Below are positions 8,674-16,803 of a DNA stretch of 64,000 bases, in pieces. The position numbers and the translations under genes are program-made. This stretch comes from Pseudomonadaceae bacterium (lineage in GTDB: Bacteria; Pseudomonadota; Gammaproteobacteria; Pseudomonadales; Pseudomonadaceae): assembly GCA_900766265.1 (NCBI GenBank), contig CAAFUS010000015.1:62001-126000 (forward strand), in the 5' to 3' direction. Below the pieces are notes generated by a model, which was not told where the DNA came from, did not search any database, and saw only the letters and a program-made list of their open reading frames with translations. Each line of letters opens with the position of its first letter. Within the stretch, counting starts at the first letter, position 1.

Positions 8674-8712
8674 CCATAGCCGCTGCAGTACGTCGGACTG
8701 CAGCGGCTATGG
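8674..8712 (+). terminator. Long perfect inverted repeat after the SDR pair
   Basis: CCATAGCCGCTGCAGT and its exact complement separated by seven bases, starting 15 bases after the SDR stop. There is no T-run, so a Rho-independent terminator is likely but not certain; a protein-binding palindrome is the alternative. Confidence 0.6.
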
Positions 8713-9211
8713 GCCGTTATCGCTTCGCTGTGCTCTCGCTGAATAGTGCCGTTATGGGGGCATTTGTCACAGGGCTGCGCAGCGGTCGACCATCGTCGTT
8801 GAGGTTCCATACCGTTGCTTCGGCGGCTCCGCATCATTAGTCCCTTTACCCTCCAACCAGATCCCCCAAGCTGAGCGCACCGGTGTGAACGGCGATTGTC
8901 GGTTCCGCCGGTCCGCCGGCCGCCGGTCCGTCGCTGACGCCGCACCGGCTTTGCCACACCCACCCGATGCATCGCCCTTTGGCGTTGGCCCGGCGGCTAG
9001 CGCGCTTCCCGCGCTTGGCTTTCGAGGCATCACTGTTCGTGCGCCTCATCTCCATCCCCGTTCGCAGCACGACCGCGATAAATGCCAGTGCGGTTTTCAG
9101 CCGAGGGGCCGTTGCGAGCGCGGCATGCTTATCAACAACGAGCCCGCGTGAGCGGCTTGCGGGGCGCAGTTCCGCCTGCTGCATGACATCGGCCAATGAT
9201 GGCGTCGCTTA
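8713..9211. other. Long non-coding stretch without recognisable gene
   Basis: About 500 bases between the SDR hairpin and the second copy of the duplicated element. It contains GC-rich short repeats of CCGCCGGTCCG type near 8915-8935. An open reverse frame at 8846-9196 (116 codons) has a low-complexity basic translation rich in Arg, Ala and Lys and no recognisable domain or ribosome binding site, so I do not call it. The stretch could be the residue of a deleted gene between two duplicated redox units. Confidence 0.4.
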
Positions 9212-9349
9212 AGCCCCGCGCAGCTTGGCGCAAAACTCCGACAGTCCGGGCAAGCCCGCAAAGGTCCCGAGCGCCTGCCTGCGAGACAGTAGAGCCGTCA
9301 TCAACGACAGCATCCAATGGGTGCGGGCCGGCGACTGTCTCGCCTGGCC
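9212..9349. repeat. Duplicated leader element, copy 2
   Basis: Second copy of the 138-base element at 6436-6573. Here the long-range stem is stronger: GCGAGACAGT (9281-9290) pairs perfectly with ACTGTCTCGC (9334-9343). The stem ends 13 bases before the GGAGG ribosome binding site of the following SDR gene, so on RNA it would sit in the leader. Confidence 0.75.
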
Positions 9350-9369
9350 TCGACTCTGGAGGAATCACC

Positions 9370-10134
9370 ATGGCTGACATCGAAAACACCGTCCCGCAAG
9401 AAGTCGAAGGCAAGGTCGCACTGGTTACTGGCGCTGCCAGTGGCATCGGTAAAGCCATCGCACTCATGCTGCATGCACGTGGCGCGAAGGTCATCGCGGA
9501 AGACCTGAACCCGGCTGTGGAAGAGCTGGCCCGGCCGGGGCTTGTGCCGCTGGTGGCTGACATCAGCAAAGACGGCGCCGCCGAGCGCGCGGTTGGGCTG
9601 GCGGTCGAGCAGTTCGGCCGGCTCGACATCCTGGTCAACAATGCCGGGATCATTATCAACAAGCTGGTCGTGGACATGACCCGCGAGGACTGGGAGCGCA
9701 TCCAGGCGGTCAACGCGACCGCGGCGTTCCTGCACTGCCGCGAAGCGGTCAAGGTGATGATGCCGTACAAGTCCGGTGCCATCGTGAACATCGCGTCGTA
9801 CGCCTCGTATTTCGCCTTCCCGACCATTGCGGCGTACACCGCATCCAAAGGCGCGCTGGCCCAGCTGACACGCACGCTCGCCCTCGAAGCCATCGAGCAT
9901 GGCATTCGCGTCAACGCCATCGGGGTAGGCGATGTGGTCACCAACATCCTCAACGATGTGGTTGAAGACGGCCCGGGCTTCCTGGCCCAGCACGGCGAAG
10001 CCGCGCCTATCGGGCGCGCTGCCCAGCCGGAGGAGATCGCCGAGGTGGTTGCCTTCCTGGCTTCTGACCGGGCGAGCTTCATGGTTGGCGCCGTGGTCAT
10101 GGCCGATGGTGGGATGACCGTTACGGCAGGCTGA
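9370..10134 (+). CDS. Short-chain dehydrogenase/reductase (SDR)
   Basis: A 254-residue classical SDR with TGAASGIG at residues 20-27, NNAG at 90-93, Ser143 and AYTASK with Tyr156 and Lys160. Asp45 after strand two (AEDLN) suggests NAD(H), unlike the two neighbouring SDRs. The C-terminal FMVGAVVMADGGMTV is the usual FabG-like ending. ATG 9370 has a strong GGAGG site 7 bases upstream; a longer open frame runs back into the duplicated element and is not supported. It is preceded by copy 2 of the duplicated element and followed by a hairpin and an AraC gene that may regulate it. Confidence 0.92.
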   Translation: MADIENTVPQEVEGKVALVTGAASGIGKAIALMLHARGAKVIAEDLNPAVEELARPGLVPLVADISKDGAAERAVGLAVEQFGRLDILVNNAGIIINKLVVDMTREDWERIQAVNATAAFLHCREAVKVMMPYKSGAIVNIASYASYFAFPTIAAYTASKGALAQLTRTLALEAIEHGIRVNAIGVGDVVTNILNDVVEDGPGFLAQHGEAAPIGRAAQPEEIAEVVAFLASDRASFMVGAVVMADGGMTVTAG

Positions 10135-10157
10135 TTTCGGGCTGTGCAATGCGTTTG

Positions 10158-10181
10158 CGCCGGTGCCTCAGGGCACTGGCG
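10158..10181 (+). terminator. Terminator-like hairpin after the third SDR gene
   Basis: CGCCGGTGCC / GGCACTGGCG with a TCAG tetraloop and one G-T pair, 24 bases after the SDR stop. No clear T-run follows. Confidence 0.5.
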
Positions 10182-10321
10182 TACTTCGGTTCTATTGACG
10201 CTGCGCAGGCCGTACAAAGTCGATCCGGTTGCCAGGCAGGAGGCAAAATCTCATCAGGTGGAGAATCTTGCCGCTTGCTTGGCGCGAGCTAATATCTAGC
10301 TCCTTCGACCGCCGGAGCTCC

Positions 10322-11239
10322 ATGATGGACGTCCCTAGCAATAGCTTCGAGATTGATCACCGCCTGGCTTCCCTGGCTGATCTGATGCTCCGACACGCGC
10401 CTGAGAGCGGAATCTTCGACTCACCCATCGGCGCGCTCCAGCTCATTCGCTCCGATACGAAGACCGACCTCATCCACATGCTGCATGAGCCTGGTCTCTG
10501 CGTGATGGTACAAGGGCGCAAGGAGGTTCGGCTGTGGGACGAGGTGTATACCTACGATCCGCTGAACTATCTGGTGGTGTCGGTGAAGCTCCCGCTGTCC
10601 GGGCAAGTCATCGAGGCCAGCCCCGATAAGCCTTACCTGTGCCTACGGCTCGATATCAATCCTGGCGAAGTGGCTCGGCTGATCGCGGACATGAGCCCCG
10701 TCGCGGTGCCGGAGGGCAAGCCGGGGCGCGGCCTGTTCATCGAACCCGTCGACACCCGCTTGCTGGATGCGATGCATCGCCTGGTTCGCCTGCTGGACAC
10801 GCCCGAAGATATCGGTGCGCTGGCGCCGCTTGCGCTTCGCGAAATCTACTATCGGTTGCTGCGGGGCGAGCAGGGCAGCCGGCTGCATCAGATCGCGATC
10901 TCCGATACACAATCCCATCGGGTCAGCCGAGCGATCGAGTGGCTGAACAAGCACTTTGCCGAACCGCTGTGCATCGAAGACCTTGCCCGGCGAGTCAACC
11001 TCAGCACTTCGACCTTTCATCATCGCTTCAAGGCCATCACCGCGATGAGCCCGCTGCAGTATCAGAAGCAGCTTCGGTTACAGGAGGCGCGCCGCTTGTT
11101 GTTCGTCGAAGGGCTGGACGTTTCGAGCGCCTGTTACCGCGTCGGCTATGAAAGCCCGTCCCAGTTCAGTCGCGAGTACAGCCGCCAGTTCGGGGTCCCG
11201 CCCTCGAAGGACGTGGCGCGAATGCGCAGCATTGCGTGA
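10322..11239 (+). CDS. AraC family transcriptional regulator (AraC_N type)
   Basis: A 305-residue regulator. The N-terminal part matches the AraC_N sensor family (LMLRHAPESGIFDSPIGALQ, EPGLCVMVQGRKEVRL, YLVVSVKLPLSGQVIEAS). The C-terminus holds two helix-turn-helices (CIEDLARRVNLSTSTFHHRF and SACYRVGYESPSQFSREYSR). Proteins of this group commonly control nearby SDR or aldo-keto reductase genes, which fits its position after three SDR genes. ATG 10322 has GGAG 4 bases upstream, and ATG 10325 is a second choice. The longer open frame to 10229 lacks a ribosome binding site. The inducer is unknown. Confidence 0.92.
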   Translation: MMDVPSNSFEIDHRLASLADLMLRHAPESGIFDSPIGALQLIRSDTKTDLIHMLHEPGLCVMVQGRKEVRLWDEVYTYDPLNYLVVSVKLPLSGQVIEASPDKPYLCLRLDINPGEVARLIADMSPVAVPEGKPGRGLFIEPVDTRLLDAMHRLVRLLDTPEDIGALAPLALREIYYRLLRGEQGSRLHQIAISDTQSHRVSRAIEWLNKHFAEPLCIEDLARRVNLSTSTFHHRFKAITAMSPLQYQKQLRLQEARRLLFVEGLDVSSACYRVGYESPSQFSREYSRQFGVPPSKDVARMRSIA

Positions 11240-11366
11240 TGCGGCACGCGACCGGCGAGCCTGGTTGCCCAGGCATGGCCGTAGAGCTGCAAACGATGCG
11301 CGCTGATGCGAGACGGAACGCAATGAGAAACACCTGCGTCCGCTCGCTCAATCGAAAGCCAACCGC

Positions 11367-12680
11367 TCAGGTGGCCAGAGGCAAGGCCGCAGGCGTTTGC
11401 GAACGTCGATCGGCCCTTCTGCCGAGCTGCCAGCCCAGGTAACTCCACAAGAGGGCGCACAGCGCGCCAATCAGCGCCACCAGGCCCATGCCCTGGCCGA
11501 ACAAGTCCAGTACGGTCTTGGCCCAACCGCTCATGGCATCACCGGCGCGATAGATCACGGTGTCGATGAAGTTCTTGGCCTTGTACTTACTCTCGGCATC
11601 GAGGGGGGCGAAGAGCATTTCCCGTCCCGGACGGACGAATGCGTATTCACCGATGCGACGGACGATCATCACCGCTGCGAGCAGACCGAAGCTGGGTGCC
11701 AGCATCAGGCCGATGAAGCCCACACTGATGACCAGCGGAACCACCGCCAGTAGCACGCCCACGCCCAACCGCTGTGCGACGCGCCCGGTGATGAACATCT
11801 GGGACACCAATGCGCCGGCCTGAACCACCATGTCGATCAGGCTGAATACGCGAACCTGGGCTGCTCGATCCGGGAACCGCTCGGCCACCAGACGGGCCTG
11901 CTCGAAATAGAGAAAGGTCGTGACGGTGGACAGCAGCACGACGAACACGGCAATGCCGAACAGATAAGGTGACTTCAACACGGCCGTCATCCCGCTGAAC
12001 GGGTTGCCCCGTAAGGGTTTGCGAATGTTTTCGGCTGGCGCCGCATCTGGACGGCCGGCGCCTCCAGACTCTCGCCAGCGCATCAGCCCCTTCTTGAGCA
12101 TCAGGGCCGTGGCGAGGAGCACGGCGGCAAGCAACATCAGCCCTGACTCACCCAGCGGGCCGATCAGCAGGGCGCTGAGCGCAGGGCCCGTCAGCCCGCC
12201 GACGCTGGCGCCTGCGGCGATGAAGGCGAACAGGCGTTTGGCCTGGTCACTGTCGAACACATCGGCCATCAGGCTCCAGGCCACCGACACGACGAACAGG
12301 TTGTAGACCGATATCCAAACGTAAAACACACGGGCCATCCATGGGCTGTCCGCCTGGATCAGAAACAGCGCGGCGAACAGCAGCAGGTTCGCGCAGAAGA
12401 ACCCATACACCCAGTCGACGAAGTGCAGGCGCGGCACCCGCGCGCTGAGCCAGGCAAACAGCGGAACGGCGGCCAGCATGACGAAGAACGTCGCGGTGAA
12501 CAGCCATTGCAGATTCTCTACGCCGGCGGTGATGCCCATGGATTCGCGAATCGGGCGCAGCATGAAATAGCCGGCGAACAGGCAGACAAACAGTAGGAAG
12601 CCGCGCAGCGCAGGGCGCAGCTCCTGGTCCTTGGCATTGACGAGGACGCTGAGGCGGTGCGTGAGAGGGGAGGTGGTCAT
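11367..12680 (-). CDS. Npt/AAA-type or MFS-like membrane transporter
   Basis: A 437-residue membrane protein with about twelve helices. The segment GYFMLRPIRESMGITAGVENLQWLFTATF near residues 36-64 is characteristic of the bacterial group annotated as Npt1/Npt2-type nucleotide transporters or MFS transporters; the conserved MLRPIRESMG is the best mark. The solute is unknown, and free-living bacteria with this group are not shown to exchange ATP. ATG 12680 is chosen for GGAG 6 bases upstream. It follows the SDR gene on the same strand at a 56-base gap and is probably cotranscribed with it. The C-terminal tail is basic. Confidence 0.8.
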   Translation of the reverse strand: MTTSPLTHRLSVLVNAKDQELRPALRGFLLFVCLFAGYFMLRPIRESMGITAGVENLQWLFTATFFVMLAAVPLFAWLSARVPRLHFVDWVYGFFCANLLLFAALFLIQADSPWMARVFYVWISVYNLFVVSVAWSLMADVFDSDQAKRLFAFIAAGASVGGLTGPALSALLIGPLGESGLMLLAAVLLATALMLKKGLMRWRESGGAGRPDAAPAENIRKPLRGNPFSGMTAVLKSPYLFGIAVFVVLLSTVTTFLYFEQARLVAERFPDRAAQVRVFSLIDMVVQAGALVSQMFITGRVAQRLGVGVLLAVVPLVISVGFIGLMLAPSFGLLAAVMIVRRIGEYAFVRPGREMLFAPLDAESKYKAKNFIDTVIYRAGDAMSGWAKTVLDLFGQGMGLVALIGALCALLWSYLGWQLGRRADRRSQTPAALPLAT

Positions 12681-12736
12681 TAGGGGCTCCTGAAGAGTGG
12701 CGAGCCGAAGGCACGGGACGGCCCGTGCCTGCCGGT

Positions 12737-13789
12737 TCAGCGATAGGTCACGCCGGTGAGGCGCTCCGAGATCTGCCACAGCGCGTCGGAAGACGAGCGG
12801 TCAGCGGCGGCTTCGGGCACCTTGGCGAACCCCAGCGGGCCCCGGGTCTCGTTCTCGCCGGTCGGTCCGTAATAGGTACCGCCGAGCGCCTCTGGGGCCG
12901 TCGCTGCGTACAGGGTGGGAATGGCGCCCTGGGCGGCGGTGTGGAAACTGCCACGTCGTTCGGCCCATTGCTTGCCGAACTCGCTGTCCAACCCGGGGCC
13001 GCGCGCGATCAGTTCGGTGACGGCAACGCCGGGGTGCGCCGCGATGCTGCGTATGCCCCAGCCGGCTGCATCGCTGCGTTGTTGCAACTCGAGGGCCCAA
13101 GCGAGCACCGCCAGTTTCGATTGGGCGTACGTGGCGTAAGCGTCGTACTGTTTCTCGGCTTGCAGATCGTCGAGGTTCAGGCTGCCCCGAGCCGCGGCGA
13201 TGCTCGACAGGCTGACCACTCGGCCGTCATCGCTTTCACGCAGCAGTGGCATCAGCAAGCCGGTCAGGGCGAAATGCCCCAGGTAGTTGGTCGCCAGCTG
13301 CATCTCGTATCCGTCGGCCGAGACGCCTCGGGTCGGCGGCGCCATGATGGCGGCGTTATTGATCAGCACGTCCAGCTTCTGCAGTCGGCCCTGCAGGCGG
13401 CTGGCCAGGCTACGCACGGATTCGAGATTGGCGAGATCCACTGCTTCGAACTCCACGCGTGCCTCGGGCACGGCCTGCTTGATCTTCGCGATGGCCTCCC
13501 GACCGCGTTCGGCGTTGCGTGCGGCGATGATCACGTCTGCGCCGGCACGACTCAGTGCCAGCGCATCCTCGTAACCCATACCGCTGGTGCCGCCGGTGAC
13601 CAGTACGATGCGGCCTTTCTGGCTAGGCATGTCGCTGGTCGTCCAGTCCGGTTTCGGTTCGGTGCGGGTATTGGCTTCCGAGGCCAGGGTGCCGGCCAGC
13701 GCGGCGCCTGCGATCAGCGCGCGGGCGATCTGCAAAAAGCTTCGAGATGGTCCGGTACTGTCCGTTGCTATGTCGCGTGATTTGCACAT
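12737..13789 (-). CDS. SDR family oxidoreductase with N-terminal hydrophobic segment
   Basis: A 350-residue SDR of the retinol-dehydrogenase-like group. The cofactor loop TGGTSGMG is at residues 65-72, NNAA at 144-147, Ser near 195 and YAQSK with Tyr221 and Lys225. It has about 55 extra N-terminal residues, including the hydrophobic stretch FLQIARALIAGAALAGTLAS (about 18-37) after a basic region, which looks like a membrane anchor or signal; that is unusual for a cofactor-dependent SDR. The start has GAGGA 7 bases upstream. It heads an operon with the downstream transporter gene and is divergent from a LysR gene that probably controls it. Confidence 0.88.
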   Translation of the reverse strand: MCKSRDIATDSTGPSRSFLQIARALIAGAALAGTLASEANTRTEPKPDWTTSDMPSQKGRIVLVTGGTSGMGYEDALALSRAGADVIIAARNAERGREAIAKIKQAVPEARVEFEAVDLANLESVRSLASRLQGRLQKLDVLINNAAIMAPPTRGVSADGYEMQLATNYLGHFALTGLLMPLLRESDDGRVVSLSSIAAARGSLNLDDLQAEKQYDAYATYAQSKLAVLAWALELQQRSDAAGWGIRSIAAHPGVAVTELIARGPGLDSEFGKQWAERRGSFHTAAQGAIPTLYAATAPEALGGTYYGPTGENETRGPLGFAKVPEAAADRSSSDALWQISERLTGVTYR

Positions 13790-13933
13790 GGCTGAATCCT
13801 CTTCTCGTCGTTGGGTATCCGGAGCTCCGGCGAGTGAGGAGTATTGGTGTACGGCTATCCGGCGATAAGCCGGTCAAACATGGATGGCCCGTACGGCATG
13901 GCGTACAGTTTGTTGTCAAACGAAGGAGCCGCC
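13790..13933. promoter_or_regulatory. Divergent SDR/lysR promoter region
   Basis: 144 bases between divergent starts. TATCCGGAGCTCCGG at 13818-13832 and TATCCGGCGATAAGCCGG at 13857-13874 are partly palindromic and share TATCCGG, so they are candidate LysR sites. Confidence 0.45.
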
Positions 13934-14839
13934 ATGCGCCAACCCAACCTGACCGATGTCGTGCTGTTCGCCGCTGTGGTGGATGCCGGTGGATTTCGCG
14001 CCGCAGCGCAGAAGCGCGGCCTCTCGGCCTCGTCGCTGAGCGATTGCGTGCGACGCCTGGAAAGCGACGTGGGGCTGCGTCTGCTCAACCGCACCACGCG
14101 CTGCGTCACCCCCACTGCAGCGGGCGAGCGACTGCTGGAGCGCCTGCGCCCGGCGCTGCGGGAGATCGACGCCGCGTTCAACGATCTGGACGACGAGGCG
14201 CAAGGGCCGGTCGGGACGCTCAAGCTCAACGTCCCGGTGCCAGTGGCGCGCTTTGTATTGCCTGACCTGCTGGCGCGCTTCCTTCGGCTCTACCCGGGCG
14301 TCAACGTGGAAGTGGTCATGGACAACACCTTCATCGATGTCATTGCGGGCGGGTATGACGCCGGGGTGCGCTATGAGGAGAGCCTTGCCAAGGACATGAT
14401 CGCCGTGCCCATCGGCCCGCGCCGCCAGCGCTTCGTTGCTGCCGCCGCGCCGGCTTATCTGGCCGCGCACGGTACGCCCGTCCATCCGGAAGAGCTCGTG
14501 AGCCACCAGTTGCTCGGCCATCGCTTCGAGAGTGGGAAGGTGGGCGTATTCGAGTTCGAGAAGGAGGGTCGGATCGTGCGCATCCCGCCGCAGGGCCAGC
14601 TGCTCACCTCGTCCCACGACTTGAAGATTCGCTCCGCCCTCAACGGGCTCGGCATCATCTACACCTTCGAGGATTTCCTGCGCGAGCCACTCGCTGATGG
14701 GCGTCTCGTGCCGATTCTTGAACAGTGGTGGCAGGCATTCGACGGGCCATATCTCTACTACCACGGTCGCCGTCACATGCCGTCGCCCCTCAGGGCGTTT
14801 GTCGATTTCCTCAAGGCGCAGCCGGCAGTTGAGGTCTAG
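13934..14839 (+). CDS. LysR family transcriptional regulator
   Basis: A 301-residue LysR protein. The helix-turn-helix is at residues 6-64 (LTDVVLFAAVVDAGGFRAAA, then KRGLSASSLSDCVRRLESDV), followed by RLLNRTTRCVTPTAAGERLL, the standard wing and linker of the CrgA-like group. The effector domain follows with a short C-terminus. AAGGAG lies 6 bases upstream of ATG 13934; longer in-frame starts upstream have no site. It is divergent from the SDR/transporter operon, its likely target, and is followed by a tetR-MFS pair on the same strand. Confidence 0.92.
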   Translation: MRQPNLTDVVLFAAVVDAGGFRAAAQKRGLSASSLSDCVRRLESDVGLRLLNRTTRCVTPTAAGERLLERLRPALREIDAAFNDLDDEAQGPVGTLKLNVPVPVARFVLPDLLARFLRLYPGVNVEVVMDNTFIDVIAGGYDAGVRYEESLAKDMIAVPIGPRRQRFVAAAAPAYLAAHGTPVHPEELVSHQLLGHRFESGKVGVFEFEKEGRIVRIPPQGQLLTSSHDLKIRSALNGLGIIYTFEDFLREPLADGRLVPILEQWWQAFDGPYLYYHGRRHMPSPLRAFVDFLKAQPAVEV

Positions 14840-14921
14840 CCCGGATGCGGCCTTGGCGCGGCGGCGACACCGCAGTACCGAAGCCGGAAGCTCAAACCTC
14901 TAATCCATTCGGTGCTTGACG

Positions 14922-14941
14922 TGTAAAGCGATCGTTTTACA
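14922..14941. promoter_or_regulatory. Candidate TetR operator
   Basis: TGTAAAGCGATCGTTTTACA is a 20-base near-perfect palindrome (one non-complementary pair) ending 8 bases before the tetR start. The position next to an autoregulated TetR gene and the core CGATCG make an operator likely; binding here would block transcription or the ribosome site. Confidence 0.7.
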
Positions 14942-14949
14942 GTGGAGTC

Positions 14950-15498
14950 ATGGATAAGCGCACAAAAATCATCGCGGGCGCGGCTCGCATCTTCGAGGCT
15001 GAGGGTTTTCGGGGTATCGGTATCGATCGCGTGATCGAGCCGTCCGGTGTTTCGACCCGCACGCTCTATAAGCACTTCGGCTCCCGTGACGGGCTGGTCC
15101 TTGCCGTGCTCGAGGCGCGGCATCGCGCGTTCATGGAGCGGCTCGATGCACAGCCTGACTGGGGCGATCCGGTCGGCGCATTGTTCGATGCGCTGCGTGA
15201 CTGGATCGATGAGCGCGGCGCGCGCGGTTGCATGCTGCTTCGCGCGCGCAGTGAATATGCCGGTGCCAGCGAAGAAATCGTCGCGCTGGTTCAGGCGCAG
15301 AAGGCGGACTTTCTGGAGGCGGTCAGGCGGCGCGTGCGGCGTGTCCTCGGCCGTGACGATGCCACGCTCAGCAACCAGATCTGGCTTCTGTTCGAGGGTG
15401 CTACCGCTGCCGCCAGCGTCACCAGCGCTACGGTCGTCGACGATGCGAAAAGCGCCGCGCGCTCGCTCCTCGAATCTGTACGGGGAGGGCAACGATGA
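14950..15498 (+). CDS. TetR/AcrR family transcriptional regulator
   Basis: A 182-residue repressor. The N-terminal helix-turn-helix spans residues 5-55 (KIIAGAARIFEAEGFRGIGI, then RVIEPSGVSTRTLYKHFGSR), and the remaining helices form the ligand domain. GGAG lies 2-3 bases upstream of ATG, and a palindromic operator candidate covers the leader. The stop overlaps the MFS start by four bases (ATGA), so the two genes are translationally coupled and the TetR protein probably represses both itself and the exporter. Confidence 0.94.
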   Translation: MDKRTKIIAGAARIFEAEGFRGIGIDRVIEPSGVSTRTLYKHFGSRDGLVLAVLEARHRAFMERLDAQPDWGDPVGALFDALRDWIDERGARGCMLLRARSEYAGASEEIVALVQAQKADFLEAVRRRVRRVLGRDDATLSNQIWLLFEGATAAASVTSATVVDDAKSAARSLLESVRGGQR

Positions 15499-16652
15499 AA
15501 CGCAACCTGAACCTCGTCGCCGCCGCGTTCGCCTTGACCGCGCTTTCCTATGGTCTGGCGCGCTTCGCTTATGGCCTGCTGCTTCCGCAGATCCGTGAGG
15601 AACTCGCCCTTGAAGTGAGCGCCGCGGGGTGGATTGGAGGCAGTGCCTTCGCCGCGTACTGCGTTGGCATCGCTTCGGCTTTTTGGAGCAGCGGAACCCT
15701 CAGCCCCCGCGCGATCGCGGTGCTGGCTGGGGGCGCCGCCACGGCAGGTCTGGCACTCGTCGCCGTCGCGGCGTCGGGGTTGTCGCTGGGCCTGGGTATC
15801 GCCTTGGCCGGGTTGAGCACAGGCCTGACGTCTCCGCCGCTGGCTTCGGCCGTCGCCGCGCAGTTCAGTGACCAGGCGCGGCCCAAGGCCAATGGAACGA
15901 TCAACGCCGGGACCGCAGCCGGGATCGTCTTCTCCGGTATCGCGGCCCTCGTCGCGGCTGGGGCCTGGCGCGAGCTCTATGGCCTGTTCGCGCTGATCGG
16001 GGCCGGCGTCTCGGTGTGGCTGTGGTACGCCGTACCCTCGTGTTCGAAGGACGATGGACCCAAAGGACTCCCGGTACACATCCTGAAGCGGCCCGGCCTG
16101 CTACCGCTCTGCACCAGCGCCTTTCTCATGGGATTGGCGAGCACGGCGATCTGGACGTTCGGCGCGGAAATCCTGCGCAGCGAGTTCGGCTTTACCGAAG
16201 GCGATATTGCCTGGGCCTGGATCACGCTGGGATTGGCGGGCATCAGCGGGTCGCTGACCGGCGTTCTGACGAACCGCTTCGGCACGGCTCGCGTGCATGG
16301 CGCTGCGCTGCTGGCAATCGCTGCAGCGATCGTTGGCCTTCTGGCGACGGGGACCGCAGCCGCCTATGGTTTCCTGGCCATGGCGGTGTTCGGTGCGGCG
16401 TATATCGTTTCGTCTGGGGCTTACCTGATTCAGGGCATCGAGCTGCTTCCCGACCGGCCTGATCTGGGGCTCGGCATCCCGTTTCTGGTTCTGGCAGTCG
16501 GCCAGAGCGTCGGCACGCCACTGTTCGGCGCCATATTGGGTGCCTTGGGCGCAGTCGGCGCGCTAACTGCATTCGCAGCGGCGGCGTGTCTGGCAATCGT
16601 TATCCGTCCACGGCACAGGGCGCTGATAAGGGCGCGAACATTGGCGCAGTGA
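15495..16652 (+). CDS. MFS transporter (YbfB/YjiJ-like)
   Basis: A 385-residue twelve-helix MFS transporter. The N-terminal segment YGLARFAYGLLLPQIREEL is typical of the YbfB/YjiJ group. A cytoplasmic loop with CSKDDGPKGLPVHILKRPGL separates the two six-helix halves. The substrate is unknown; pairing with a TetR repressor suggests efflux of a small toxic molecule sensed by that repressor. The start overlaps the tetR stop by four bases. Confidence 0.88.
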   Translation: MKRNLNLVAAAFALTALSYGLARFAYGLLLPQIREELALEVSAAGWIGGSAFAAYCVGIASAFWSSGTLSPRAIAVLAGGAATAGLALVAVAASGLSLGLGIALAGLSTGLTSPPLASAVAAQFSDQARPKANGTINAGTAAGIVFSGIAALVAAGAWRELYGLFALIGAGVSVWLWYAVPSCSKDDGPKGLPVHILKRPGLLPLCTSAFLMGLASTAIWTFGAEILRSEFGFTEGDIAWAWITLGLAGISGSLTGVLTNRFGTARVHGAALLAIAAAIVGLLATGTAAAYGFLAMAVFGAAYIVSSGAYLIQGIELLPDRPDLGLGIPFLVLAVGQSVGTPLFGAILGALGAVGALTAFAAAACLAIVIRPRHRALIRARTLAQ

Positions 16653-16803
16653 CTGCGCCAGTTGGCAGGTTGCGCGGCCGTGGAGGCGCTGCGGAATGCC
16701 TGCGCGCAAAATAACCTGCCTCGTCAGCGCCCGGCTTCGAACCTTTGCCGCTATGACTCGTTCTGATCTGAAGCTGCCAGAACCCCAATACGGAGTACCT
16801 CCT

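Noticed and set aside
8846..9196. Reverse open frame of 116 codons in the gene-free gap
   Set aside because: Low-complexity basic translation, no ribosome site and no recognised domain; likely due to GC bias.
6436..9349. Repeat pair as attachment sites of an integrated element
   Set aside because: No integrase, tRNA or mobility gene is between or next to the copies.
14915..14920. TTGAC-like -35 box before tetR
   Set aside because: A matching -10 would fall on the start codon region although a ribosome site is present, so the promoter is probably further upstream.
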